DNA from: Bacillota bacterium
Lineage (GTDB): Bacteria > Bacillota > Clostridia > Christensenellales > SZUA-584
Assembly: GCA_023390815.1 (NCBI GenBank)
Contig: JAEWCC010000030.1
Location: 1-19,043, forward strand
Reading direction: 5' to 3'
DNA length: 19,043 bases
Shown: positions 1 through 7,151 of the stretch, piece by piece
How the letters are laid out: every line of letters starts with the position of its first letter
How positions within the stretch are numbered: the first letter of the stretch is position 1
Made by a program: the position numbers and the translations under genes
The notes under the pieces: model-generated
Seen by the model: only the letters and a program-made list of their open reading frames with translations
What the model was told of the DNA's origin: nothing
Database searches by the model: none

Positions 1-2
1 TT

Positions 3-839
3 GTGGAAACAGGAAAAGATGTGACGGACTGGAAGGCCGGGGACCGTGTGGTGGCGGAACCGCATACGATGGCGTGCGGCAAGTGCGAGCTGTGCCGTCA
101 GGGGCGCATCCAGATCTGCCCGCACAAACGCTCCATCGGCTGGGGCTTGCCCGGTACGTTCGCGGAGTATATGGCGGTGCCCGCAGTGCTGCTGCACCGC
201 ATCCCGGATAAGCTCGGTTACGACGTAGCCGCCTTGGCGGAACCGCTCGCGATCACGGTGCATCAGGTGGCGGAGCGTTGCGGCATTGCGTGCAGCGACA
301 CGGTGCTTGTCACAGGCAGCGGGCCGATTGGCATACTCGCGGCGTTCGTCGCGAAGAGCATGGGCGCAGACAAGGTTATCATGACGGGCATGAACACGGG
401 CAACCTCTGCCGGTTTCCGGTTGCGAAAAAGCTGGGCGCGGATGTCATCGTTAACATCGAACAGGAAAATCTTGAAGATGTGCTCGAACAGCATACAAAG
501 GGGCGCGGCGCGGACGTAGCCATCGAGACGAGCGGCGCAGGCCCGGCCATTGGCCAGGGCATTAAGGCGCTGCGCAAGTGCGGAAGAATGAGCGCAATCG
601 GCCTATCCGCAAAGGACGCCGTGGGCTTCCCGTGGAACGATGCGATGAGCAAGTGCCTGGACGTATATTTCAACTACAGCAGCAGCTATACCGCGTGGGA
701 CCGGGCGCTGCTGCTGCTCGCAAGGAACGAAGAGCTGCTGGCCAATGTCATCACGCACAGAACGGGACTTGAGAGCTGGGAAGAAGTGTTCAATGATCTC
801 GTGGACGAGAAGGGAATCAAGGCGCTGTTTATCAATTAA
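3..839 (+). CDS. Zinc-dependent medium-chain alcohol/polyol dehydrogenase (5' truncated)
   Basis: This is the C-terminal part of an MDR-superfamily zinc dehydrogenase, which would oxidise a sugar or polyol hydroxyl with NAD(P). The window edge cuts off the N-terminus: the first codon is an in-frame GTG, and the catalytic-zinc Cys and GHE motif expected upstream are absent. The structural-zinc cysteines are visible as C-x2-C-x2-C-x7-C at visible residues 25-39. The LAEP segment that carries a conserved catalytic-site Glu follows. The Rossmann glycine motif GSGPIG is present, and after the second strand there is TGMNTGN rather than the Asp or Glu typical of NAD-specific members. This hints at NADP use, but that is inference. 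It ends at a TAA just upstream of an SDR gene, so the two are probably co-transcribed. The partial MDR at 18313 has the same LTG/MTG...RFP...LGAD pattern, which makes the two paralogs. Substrate unknown. Confidence 0.9.
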   Translation: METGKDVTDWKAGDRVVAEPHTMACGKCELCRQGRIQICPHKRSIGWGLPGTFAEYMAVPAVLLHRIPDKLGYDVAALAEPLAITVHQVAERCGIACSDTVLVTGSGPIGILAAFVAKSMGADKVIMTGMNTGNLCRFPVAKKLGADVIVNIEQENLEDVLEQHTKGRGADVAIETSGAGPAIGQGIKALRKCGRMSAIGLSAKDAVGFPWNDAMSKCLDVYFNYSSSYTAWDRALLLLARNEELLANVITHRTGLESWEEVFNDLVDEKGIKALFIN

Positions 840-855
840 GAAAAGGAGCAAGGGT

Positions 856-1635
856 ATGAAACTGGAAGGGAAAGTAGCGATCGTAACAGGCGGCAACGCG
901 GGCATTGGCAGAGGTATCGCCGTGATGTTCGCGCAGGAAGGCGCGAAGGTCTGCATCGTGGGTCGGAATGAAAAACGCGGCGCGGAAGCGGTGGAGCAGG
1001 TCAAGGCAGCGGGTTCGGACGGGTTCTTCATCTCGACGGATGTCAGCGAGTCGGAGAACATGCAGATGATCGTGAGTGAGACCGTGAAGCGGTACGGCAA
1101 GCTCGATATCATGGTCAACAACGCGGGCAGCATCCATCAGGGCAGCTTGCTGGATTTAAAGGATGAGGACTTCGACCGGATCATTAAGAACGATCTCAGA
1201 AGCGTGTACCTCGGCAGCAAGTACGGCGCAATCCAGATGGTGAAACAGGGGCACGGCGGTCGCATCATCAACGTATCGTCGATCCACGCGAAGATCTCCG
1301 AGCCTTCGTGCTCGCCCTACACCGCGGCTAAAGGCGGCATTGAGGCGTTTACGCGCACCATCGCGACAGAGCTGGCGCCGCATAAGATCACAGCCAACAT
1401 ATTGGCACCCGGCGCGACCTATAGCGAACTCACGACGCCGATGTATACGCCCGCGGTCAAGGAGGCGTTGTTCAAACGCATACCTCTGAAGGCGATCGCG
1501 GAGCCGAAGGACATCGCCTGCGGCGCGCTGTTCATGGCCTCCGACGAGTCGTGGTACATGACGGGCGCGCGCATCTGCATCGACGGCGGATACGAGATGG
1601 ACGGCAGTCTGCCCGACGCGAAGTACTGGGAGTGA
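856..1635 (+). CDS. Short-chain dehydrogenase/reductase (SDR, 3-oxoacyl-reductase-like fold)
   Basis: A classical SDR of 259 residues, the usual length, expected to oxidise or reduce a hydroxyl or keto group with NAD(P)H. The start is ATG 856, preceded by a clear AAAAGGAG-type ribosome binding site; an in-frame start further upstream would overlap the dehydrogenase and has no such site. The cofactor motif TGGNAGIG lies at about residues 12-19 and NNAG follows near 87-90. The catalytic triad is S142, Y155 and K159, with the 13-residue Ser-Tyr spacing normal for the family. The second strand ends in GRN, with Arg where NAD-specific members carry Asp, so NADP(H) preference is likely. It sits 16 bases after the MDR stop and 3 bases before the cyclase-family gene. 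The context suggests a carbohydrate or lactone pathway rather than fatty-acid synthesis. Substrate unknown. Confidence 0.93.
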   Translation: MKLEGKVAIVTGGNAGIGRGIAVMFAQEGAKVCIVGRNEKRGAEAVEQVKAAGSDGFFISTDVSESENMQMIVSETVKRYGKLDIMVNNAGSIHQGSLLDLKDEDFDRIIKNDLRSVYLGSKYGAIQMVKQGHGGRIINVSSIHAKISEPSCSPYTAAKGGIEAFTRTIATELAPHKITANILAPGATYSELTTPMYTPAVKEALFKRIPLKAIAEPKDIACGALFMASDESWYMTGARICIDGGYEMDGSLPDAKYWE

Positions 1636-1638
1636 GCC

Positions 1639-2298
1639 ATGCAGGAGCAGACGGATAAGATCATAGACATCAGCGTGACGCTGAGCAAGGATACGGTCAT
1701 CTACCCGGGTGACCCCGCGCCGGAGTACGAGCTGTTTTTCAGCCTCGCAAGCGGCGGCATTGCCAACGTAGGCGGCATGAAGCACGGGCTGCACCACGGC
1801 ACACATGTGGACGTGCCGTACCACTTCAACAGCGATGAGCGGACCATAGACCAGATGCCGCTGACGCACTGGGTAGGTCCGGCGCTGGTGGTGGACGCGA
1901 CAAACGAGGAGGAGTGCGTAACGGCGAAGACGCTGGAAGGCGTTGACCTGGAGAAACATAAGCGCATCCTCTTCAAGACGAAGAACTCGCTGGATTACTA
2001 CAAGCGCGCGGCGTTCTACGAGAAGTTCATCTACCTTGACAAAAGCGCGTGCGAAGTGCTGGTAGCGCATAAGGTGCTGACGGTGGGGCTCGACTACATC
2101 ACGGTGGACCCGTACGGCACAGCGGATTTCCCGGCGCACCACACGCTGCTGGGCAACGGCGTATGCATCATCGAGTGCATTAACCTCGACGGGGTGGAGC
2201 CGGGCGAGTACTATCTGATGTGCCTGCCGCTCAAGCTGAAGGGCACCGATGGGGCGAACGCCCGGGCTGTGCTTATACGGTCGGGATTCAATATTTAA
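1639..2298 (+). CDS. Cyclase / kynurenine formamidase-family metal-dependent hydrolase
   Basis: A protein of 219 residues matching the cyclase family (PF04199), which includes kynurenine formamidase (KynB) and isatin hydrolase. The signature H-x-G-T-H-x-D-x-P-x-H-F is complete, with H52, G54, T55, H56, D58 and H62; in characterised members these residues bind the catalytic metal. A later HH at about residues 162-163 and an IIE segment that usually carries the last active-site residues are also present. No signal peptide, so it is cytoplasmic. The ATG follows the SDR stop by three bases with a GGGAG site overlapping the end of the SDR gene, so translation is probably coupled. Next to an MDR and an SDR, a role in opening a lactone or cyclic amide made by those enzymes is plausible. 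A true kynurenine formamidase is less likely because no tryptophan-degradation genes are nearby. Confidence 0.88.
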   Translation: MQEQTDKIIDISVTLSKDTVIYPGDPAPEYELFFSLASGGIANVGGMKHGLHHGTHVDVPYHFNSDERTIDQMPLTHWVGPALVVDATNEEECVTAKTLEGVDLEKHKRILFKTKNSLDYYKRAAFYEKFIYLDKSACEVLVAHKVLTVGLDYITVDPYGTADFPAHHTLLGNGVCIIECINLDGVEPGEYYLMCLPLKLKGTDGANARAVLIRSGFNI

Positions 2299-2387
2299 TT
2301 CTGATAAAAATGTTATATACAAAGGCGGGAAATATTATCCATTTATACTGCTGACAACTCGAATTTGATCCCTGCCCATCCCTCCCA

Positions 2388-2415
2388 CAAAAAGTCCTCA
2401 TTAGAGGACTTTTTG
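2388..2415 (+). terminator. Strong intrinsic terminator hairpin after the cyclase gene
   Basis: A perfect 12-bp stem (left arm 2388-2399, CAAAAAGTCCTC; right arm 2404-2415) with a four-base ATTA loop. The right arm ends in five T residues and is followed by TTTGC. The A-rich left arm makes it usable on both strands. It closes the MDR-SDR-cyclase operon about 90 bases after its last stop codon. A near-identical hairpin lies at 4059-4085. Bases 2299-2387 hold nothing else I can identify. Confidence 0.85.
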
Positions 2416-2511
2416 TTTGCTCAATTGCTTGCATGAGCATTTTTCTGTTTGCTTTCATGGGAAATGGACACCGACACACTGTGAATACGCCGCATAAAAA
2501 GGCGGGCAAAT

Positions 2512-2890
2512 ATGCTTAGGTCTTCAAACCGAAAAATCGCTGGAAGATAACATAGCGCTGATCCTAAAGCTATTTCCGATGTCGTTACCATTCGTGTATG
2601 TTGTATTAAAAACAATCAGCAAACCGACTCGAGATATACTATAACTTATACCAAGGCCTCGTTAATCATGCTGTGATTTATGAGCTTAAAAGAAAGCATG
2701 GGTGCTGTCAAGTACATCAGGTAATGGATTATTAGACAGACTGATTACTCAGGTGATAGAAAGGGTGATGCGAAAAAATGAACAATTTCAAGTCAATTGG
2801 TATTTCTATCAGTTACTGGCGTCTTATTGAGGGGACCAAAGATATCACGCTTTCTGCGCCGTTGAGCCAAGGAGAGAACGACATCTTTAC
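2512..2890 (+). pseudogene. Degraded copy of a spore germination A-subunit (gerA/gerKA) gene, 5' portion
   Basis: This stretch is a decayed relative of the start of the intact A-subunit gene at 4222. It opens with ATG 2512 encoding MLRSSNRK, which parallels MFRS(AS)SNRR in the intact gene. It then skips to the KSLEDNIALI segment, so about 20 codons are missing. A 17-base identity (2543-2559 with 4327-4343) falls there. After KLF a one-base loss shifts the frame, and the similarity continues as IKNNQQT and TYTK. A second one-base loss follows near AAGGC, then NHAVI, then SSGNGLLDRLI and TQVI, and finally SISY at about 2800-2818. Stops interrupt every frame. Weaker similarity (AP..QGEN against the intact AVEEPQGER) continues to about 2885, with internal deletions, and no membrane domain is recognisable afterwards. 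It cannot encode a working receptor subunit. The right boundary is approximate. Confidence 0.8.
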
Positions 2891-3022
2891 TTCTTTTACA
2901 GTTGCGGTGTACATCTTGATCATATAGATGCTTTACGACTGGAAATATACCTGTAGGTACATTAGAAAAAAGCCGCGAATTATGCAATATATACAGATTT
3001 TATATATTTTTATGTGCGATAA

Positions 3023-3031
3023 TGTTATAAT
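3023..3031 (+). promoter_or_regulatory. Extended -10 promoter for the zinc-ribbon membrane protein
   Basis: TGTTATAAT is a perfect extended -10 element (TG-n-TATAAT) 37 bases before the chosen start codon. No good -35 hexamer is visible: the sequence at the expected distance is AT-only. Extended -10 promoters often tolerate this. Vegetative sigma-A type use is inferred. Confidence 0.55.
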
Positions 3032-3054
3032 GAACAAACGGTCAAATTTACCAT

Positions 3055-3059
3055 GGAGG
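3055..3059 (+). promoter_or_regulatory. Ribosome binding site that sets the start at 3068
   Basis: GGAGG lies eight bases before ATG 3068. The in-frame ATG at 3053 overlaps this site and has no site of its own, so 3068 is the better start. Confidence 0.75.
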
Positions 3060-3067
3060 TGTGTCAA

Positions 3068-3883
3068 ATGCTTGAAATTCTAGGGATCATATGGTTATCC
3101 AACAAAAACAAGGCCAATGCACTTTCACGAGGCCGAAAGCCGGGCGGATTTGTGGCGCTTACCATTGCACTGTGGTTCGGTTTGGAGTTTATTGGCTTAT
3201 TCATAGGTTTTGCGTTGGAAATGGAACTCGGCGCCTATATCCTTGGTCTGGGGTTTGCCATCATTGGCGGTGTGATCTCCTGGCTGGTCGCAAAAAATTG
3301 CCGTACAGGCGAGTACGTCCCTCCTGCAGCAGCAACGCTCGAAAACGCCGTGCGCAGCGCACAGCCGCTTTCCGCACCTGCCAGGATCGACATTGTGCGT
3401 GAAAGCAGCATGGTCGGCGCAGTCGTCGGCTGGTCGTTCATGCTTAATGGGCAGTATATCGGCAGCCTGGGCAACGGCAAAGCCATGACGGCATATACCA
3501 ACCAGAATCCCAACGTGCTGATCGCGAAGGACGCCTATGGCACCGAAATTGCGCCTTTTGTATTTTACGTTCAGGATGGCGGTTTCGCGGAATTGCACTT
3601 TAAAGTGAACCGGTTCCTTCCCGAACGATCCGGCGGACTGATGCCCCAAGGTATGCCTGTGGCTACACCGCCCCCGCAAGCGACGACAGCCACAGCGGAC
3701 CCAATACCACCGCGACAGGTTTTGTTCTGCACGAACTGTGGGGCTTCCATGGCGGCGGACATGTTGTTTTGTATAAAATGCGGAACGCCGCGTGAGACAG
3801 AGGCCAACAGTACGCAACCAGGCAATTCTGCAACTGCAACGGCGCAAAATACAGGCGCACGGGATTACGGCATAACCATATAA
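3068..3883 (+). CDS. Membrane protein with C-terminal zinc ribbon, function unknown
   Basis: I do not recognise this 271-residue protein as a named family. Two hydrophobic segments near the N-terminus (about residues 27-50 and 55-76) predict a membrane hairpin. A soluble region follows (about 105-190) that looks rich in beta strands. It contains LNGQYIGSLGNGK, a pattern resembling small beta-sandwich domains of lipoproteins and membrane proteins. After a Pro- and Thr-rich linker comes a zinc ribbon with C221-x2-C224-x10-C235-x2-C238, then a Ser/Thr/Asn-rich tail. Double-CxxC zinc ribbons occur in many small membrane proteins of Firmicutes, usually with unknown partners. It has its own promoter and stands between the decayed germination gene and the intact germination operon, but nothing in it shows a role in sporulation. 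Confidence 0.85.
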   Translation: MLEILGIIWLSNKNKANALSRGRKPGGFVALTIALWFGLEFIGLFIGFALEMELGAYILGLGFAIIGGVISWLVAKNCRTGEYVPPAAATLENAVRSAQPLSAPARIDIVRESSMVGAVVGWSFMLNGQYIGSLGNGKAMTAYTNQNPNVLIAKDAYGTEIAPFVFYVQDGGFAELHFKVNRFLPERSGGLMPQGMPVATPPPQATTATADPIPPRQVLFCTNCGASMAADMLFCIKCGTPRETEANSTQPGNSATATAQNTGARDYGITI

Positions 3884-4058
3884 CAGGTGTAAAGTGCAGC
3901 GCCACCGCATAATGGTGCTTTCACTGCTGAACCATATTGAACTGCTTTTTCGTGGAAATGAGGCCATTTAGCTGGGAACTTCAAACTTTGGTTGAAGCCC
4001 CCTTAAAGCTCAATCAATGATAAAAACTTAAAATAGTGCTGCGAGATGCACATCTTCC
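3884..4058. other. Intergenic stretch with no clear feature
   Basis: I see no gene, strong hairpin or repeat in this stretch between the zinc-ribbon gene and the next terminator. A weak imperfect inverted repeat near 3892-3926 (CACC/GGTG and AGTG/CACT arms with mismatches) has no T tract after it. Confidence 0.4.
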
Positions 4059-4085
4059 CAAGAAGTCCTCTAAGAGGACTTCTTG
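4059..4085 (+). terminator. Intrinsic terminator hairpin upstream of the germination operon
   Basis: A perfect 12-bp stem (left arm 4059-4070, CAAGAAGTCCTC; right arm 4074-4085) with a three-base TAA loop. The right arm contains the TTCTT stretch, but no long T run follows, so efficiency is uncertain. It is the likely end of the zinc-ribbon gene transcript. The arm core AAGTCCTC/GAGGACTT is shared with the hairpin at 2388-2415, and both hairpins precede a germination A-subunit start by 100 to 170 bases. Confidence 0.65.
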
Positions 4086-4164
4086 CGTATAATCCATAAT
4101 CATAATAAAGTTCCGTGTGTCGGCTGCTTTTTGCTTCAGTAAAGCAACTCAAACCGAATATATC

Positions 4165-4193
4165 GCATATTTATTACGGCTTGCCAGATAATA
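4165..4193 (+). promoter_or_regulatory. Candidate forespore sigma-G type promoter of the germination operon
   Basis: GCATA at 4165-4169 and GATAATA at 4187-4193 are separated by 17 bases. This is close to the pattern GCATA/TGAATA - 17 or 18 - CATACTA used by the forespore sigma factor G of Bacillus and Clostridium, which is known to transcribe gerA-type operons. The -10 lies about 28 bases before the start codon. A TATAAT at 4088-4093 directly after the terminator is an alternative vegetative -10 but lacks a -35. Confidence 0.35.
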
Positions 4194-4221
4194 AACATAA
4201 GCAAAGGCAAAAGGAGCAACT

Positions 4222-5772
4222 ATGTTTCGCTCGGCATCGTCAAATCGACGCAGACAACAGATTATCGATAATAAGGTAGGTTCATCCACTGACGCTTTAA
4301 ATGAGCTTAAGCTGTCAAAATCACTCGAAGATAACATAGCGCTCATACAAAAGCTATTTACTGATGTTGATACGGTTCGTATCCGTCGCATTGAAAACAA
4401 CCAGCAAACCAACTTGAAATATGCCATTATTTATACAAAAGGCGTGGTTGATCATGCTGTGATTAGCGAGCATATTATCAAACCACTAATGCTGTATAAA
4501 ACAAGTGCATCAGGCAATGGATTGATGGACGGCCTGATCAATCAGGTGATACAAACGGATGATGCGGAAAAAACGAACAATGTCAAACAGATCGTTCTTT
4601 CCATCAGTTATGGTGATACTGTATTGTTTGCGGAAGGTGCAGCTGAAGCGATAATAATCGCTACAAAAAGCTTTGCAGAACGGGCGGTTGAGGAGCCCCA
4701 AGGGGAGAGAACCCTTGCAGGTCCGCGCGAGGGGTTTACAGAGTCGCTTCTCACCAACATGTCGCTGTTGCGGCGTAAGGTACGGACAAACGAGCTTAAA
4801 ATGAAGATACGCGTATTTGGCCGACGTACGCAGACGAAAGTTTGTATCTGTTATATAGAAGGTATCGTGAACAAAGCGATATTGCAGGAATTATACAAGC
4901 GTTTGGACAAGATCGACATCGATGCGATTCTCGATGCGAACTATATAACGGAATTAATCAGAGACGAGCGGTGGTCCCCATTCCGGACGACAGGCTATAC
5001 GGAACGCCCGGATGTTGTGGTCGGCAAGCTGCTGGAAGGACGCATTGCCATACTTGTAGACGGTACGCCCGTTGTATTAACAGTACCTTATCTCTTTATC
5101 GAGAATTTCCAGAACAGCGAAGACTATTATTTAAACTTCTATTATATGTCCTTCTCACGATTGCTGCGGATGCTCGGATTTTTTTTAACCGTTACAGTTC
5201 CGGGACTTTATGTTGCGATCGTCGCTTACCACCATGAATTGATGCCGACGCAGCTGCTGATCAATATTGCCATCGAGCGCGCAAGTGTCCCACTGCCCGC
5301 CGCACTGGAGTGTTTGGTGATGCTCATCGTGTTTGATCTGCTCCGGGAAACTGGCGTGAGGATGCCAGGTAATGTAGGCCAGGCGCTCAGCATCGTCGGC
5401 GCTCTGGTAATCGGGCAGTCAGCCGTGGAGGCGAAGCTCGTTGCGGCGCCGATGATCATTGTGGTTGCACTGACTGGTATTACGGCGTTGCTTGTACCCA
5501 AATTGATTGGCCCACTCATCTATATCCGGTTTTTCTTTCTGCTGTTAGCTTCAATGTTTGGGTTCTTCGGCTTGCTGCTGGCGATGACGGTAGTGGTAAT
5601 TCATGTGATCAATCAGCGCTCATTTGGTATTCCCGTGCTGATATTGGCTGATAAACTCCCCAATCAAGAGGTTAAGGATACTGCGTTTCGTCAGCCGCTT
5701 TGGCAGCTCAAAATGCGCCCGCGTATGGCGGCCAATCGGACAAGAGCAAAAGATGGCGGCAATGGGTCATGA
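4222..5772 (+). CDS. gerKA: Spore germinant receptor A subunit (GerAA/GerKA family)
   Basis: A protein of 516 residues, the usual size for the GerA family (PF03323). The A subunit sits in the inner spore membrane and, with the B and C subunits, responds to germinants. The soluble N-terminal half begins MFRSASSNRR and holds the conserved SLEDNIALI and the RDE segment at about residues 250. The C-terminal half (about residues 305-470) carries several membrane helices. It includes the hallmark LLRETGVRMP near residue 372 and QALSIVGALVIGQSAVEA just after. The start has AAGGAG five bases upstream. Its stop overlaps the C-subunit start by four bases (ATGA), so the two are translationally coupled. 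The A-C-B order of this operon matches gerK rather than gerA of Bacillus subtilis, hence the symbol. The germinant cannot be predicted. A decayed partial copy lies at 2512-2890. Confidence 0.93.
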   Translation: MFRSASSNRRRQQIIDNKVGSSTDALNELKLSKSLEDNIALIQKLFTDVDTVRIRRIENNQQTNLKYAIIYTKGVVDHAVISEHIIKPLMLYKTSASGNGLMDGLINQVIQTDDAEKTNNVKQIVLSISYGDTVLFAEGAAEAIIIATKSFAERAVEEPQGERTLAGPREGFTESLLTNMSLLRRKVRTNELKMKIRVFGRRTQTKVCICYIEGIVNKAILQELYKRLDKIDIDAILDANYITELIRDERWSPFRTTGYTERPDVVVGKLLEGRIAILVDGTPVVLTVPYLFIENFQNSEDYYLNFYYMSFSRLLRMLGFFLTVTVPGLYVAIVAYHHELMPTQLLINIAIERASVPLPAALECLVMLIVFDLLRETGVRMPGNVGQALSIVGALVIGQSAVEAKLVAAPMIIVVALTGITALLVPKLIGPLIYIRFFFLLLASMFGFFGLLLAMTVVVIHVINQRSFGIPVLILADKLPNQEVKDTAFRQPLWQLKMRPRMAANRTRAKDGGNGS

Positions 5773-6908
5773 GAAGAAAGCGCTTTATGATCTTGCTTAT
5801 GCTGACCACACTTACGTTGCTCACCGGCTGCTGGAACTACCGTGGCCTGGACCAAATGTCTATTGTGGCAGGATTAGCGATTGACAAGGATGATGATACC
5901 GGCTACAGTATTTCATTTGAGATTGTGGATATGACGGGTAACGTCAAACAAGAGGGTATTAAAGCGATGGTGCTTGAATCAAAGGGGGATACATTGTTTG
6001 ATGCGGTGCGGGAAGCAAAACGGCGTATTGTCAACAAAATCTATTTCGGTCATATGGAAACCATCATTATCAGCCAGGAGATCGCCCGCACAGTCGATCT
6101 TGGCGATTTGATCGATTTTTTCATGCGGGATGCGGAAGTCCGCGAAACGCTCTCTCTCGTCGTTTCTCAGGAGCCATGTGCCTGCGATCTGATTAAGATA
6201 GAGGGCATCGGCCATCCGCTGGTTTCCTTTGAAATTGAAAAGATTATCATGGCGGACAACAAGGTCACTTCGTCCATTCCCTACAGCCAGCTATATAAAA
6301 TCCACGAGATACTGCATTCCGATGGGCTGGAAGTGGTGCTGCCCGCATTCCATAATGTGAATAATGACGGAGAACTCGCAACTGAAGCCAACGGAACCGC
6401 GGTGTTCAAAGGGGAGAGGCTTGTCGGATTTTTAACATCCAGACAGTCCCGGTTTTTTTTGTTTATTATGAACCAGGTAAAAGGTGGCGTGCTTGCGTTT
6501 TCGTCCACCGGTCAGGGCAAAGCGGATACGACACTCGAAATCAGCAAGAATACCACAAAAAGATCGTTTGAATACAAGGACGGTCGGTTGACGATGGTTT
6601 TGAAGGTTGAAACCGATGTATATCTGAACGAGGCAGATGCCCCTCTGGACCCTTTGGATGATGCCCGAATGGGCGAACTGGAAAAGCTGGCCTCCGAAAG
6701 CCTAATGCGGGGCATGGCAGACACCATAAAAGAAGTACAGATACAGTACAATTCGGACATATTTGGTTTTGGCGATGAAGTTCATAAAAAGAACCCGAAC
6801 CTATGGCACAAACTCAGAGATCAATGGGATACTCTGTTTCCGCAGTTGGAGGTAAAGATACAATGCAAGGTCAATATTGTCAATACCGCAAACGTAAAAG
6901 AACAGTAA
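5769..6908 (+). CDS. gerKC: Spore germinant receptor C subunit, lipoprotein (GerAC/GerKC family)
   Basis: A lipoprotein of 379 residues, close to the family norm (PF05504). It begins with a short positively charged segment, a hydrophobic core, and the lipobox LLTGC with the acylated Cys at residue 21. The WNYRGLDQMSIVAGLAID segment right after it is typical of GerAC proteins. The C subunit is anchored to the outer face of the inner spore membrane and works with A and B. I chose ATG 5769, which overlaps the A-subunit stop as ATGA. A longer in-frame extension from 5700 would bury the signal peptide and lie wholly inside the A gene. A GGCGG stretch upstream is a weak binding site, as expected with coupling. 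The gene for a small membrane protein follows ten bases after its stop. Confidence 0.92.
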   Translation: MRRKRFMILLMLTTLTLLTGCWNYRGLDQMSIVAGLAIDKDDDTGYSISFEIVDMTGNVKQEGIKAMVLESKGDTLFDAVREAKRRIVNKIYFGHMETIIISQEIARTVDLGDLIDFFMRDAEVRETLSLVVSQEPCACDLIKIEGIGHPLVSFEIEKIIMADNKVTSSIPYSQLYKIHEILHSDGLEVVLPAFHNVNNDGELATEANGTAVFKGERLVGFLTSRQSRFFLFIMNQVKGGVLAFSSTGQGKADTTLEISKNTTKRSFEYKDGRLTMVLKVETDVYLNEADAPLDPLDDARMGELEKLASESLMRGMADTIKEVQIQYNSDIFGFGDEVHKKNPNLWHKLRDQWDTLFPQLEVKIQCKVNIVNTANVKEQ

Positions 6909-6918
6909 GAGGAAAGAA

Positions 6919-7134
6919 ATGCTGATCTTGATTGTAACAGGGTTGATTGGCCTGACGGTAGTGTTTGATTTACTGCCCGGCATCAAGAAACGCCCTAAAA
7001 AAGAAAGCGTAGTCTACTGCCTGCTGCTATGCGTCGGTTTTATTGTGCTTCTTCTTTACAGCTTAGGCATAAAGGTGTCCGGTCCGACTGAAATGATACG
7101 CAATATAGTCAAAATCATGTTTCCGGTCAAATAA
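6919..7134 (+). CDS. Small two-TM protein in germinant receptor operon (D-subunit-like)
   Basis: A 71-residue protein with two predicted membrane helices (about residues 2-20 and 32-50) separated by a basic loop (KKRPKKE). It has a plausible site (AGGAAAG) just before the ATG, and it fits tightly between the C and B genes in the same direction. Small two-TM proteins of about this size, encoded inside GerA-type operons of Bacillus and some Clostridia, are called D subunits and are reported to modulate germination. Assignment to that class rests on size, topology and position; I see no diagnostic motif. It could otherwise be an unrelated small membrane protein. Confidence 0.8.
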   Translation: MLILIVTGLIGLTVVFDLLPGIKKRPKKESVVYCLLLCVGFIVLLLYSLGIKVSGPTEMIRNIVKIMFPVK

Positions 7135-7151
7135 GCGTATGGAGGGATTGA

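Noticed and set aside
745..855. In-frame N-terminal extension of the first SDR
   Set aside because: The extension overlaps the upstream dehydrogenase gene, and the strong binding site before ATG 856 plus the normal SDR N-terminus favour the shorter protein.
1156..2322. Long open frame of 388 codons on the - strand
   Set aside because: It lies opposite the SDR and cyclase genes, which carry complete family motifs. Its translation is Arg/His/Val-rich with no domain, as expected for an antisense shadow in GC-rich DNA.
2793..2987. Possible small genes in the region between the first terminator and the zinc-ribbon gene
   Set aside because: Open frames there are short, lack binding sites and overlap the germination-gene relic, which explains the sequence better.
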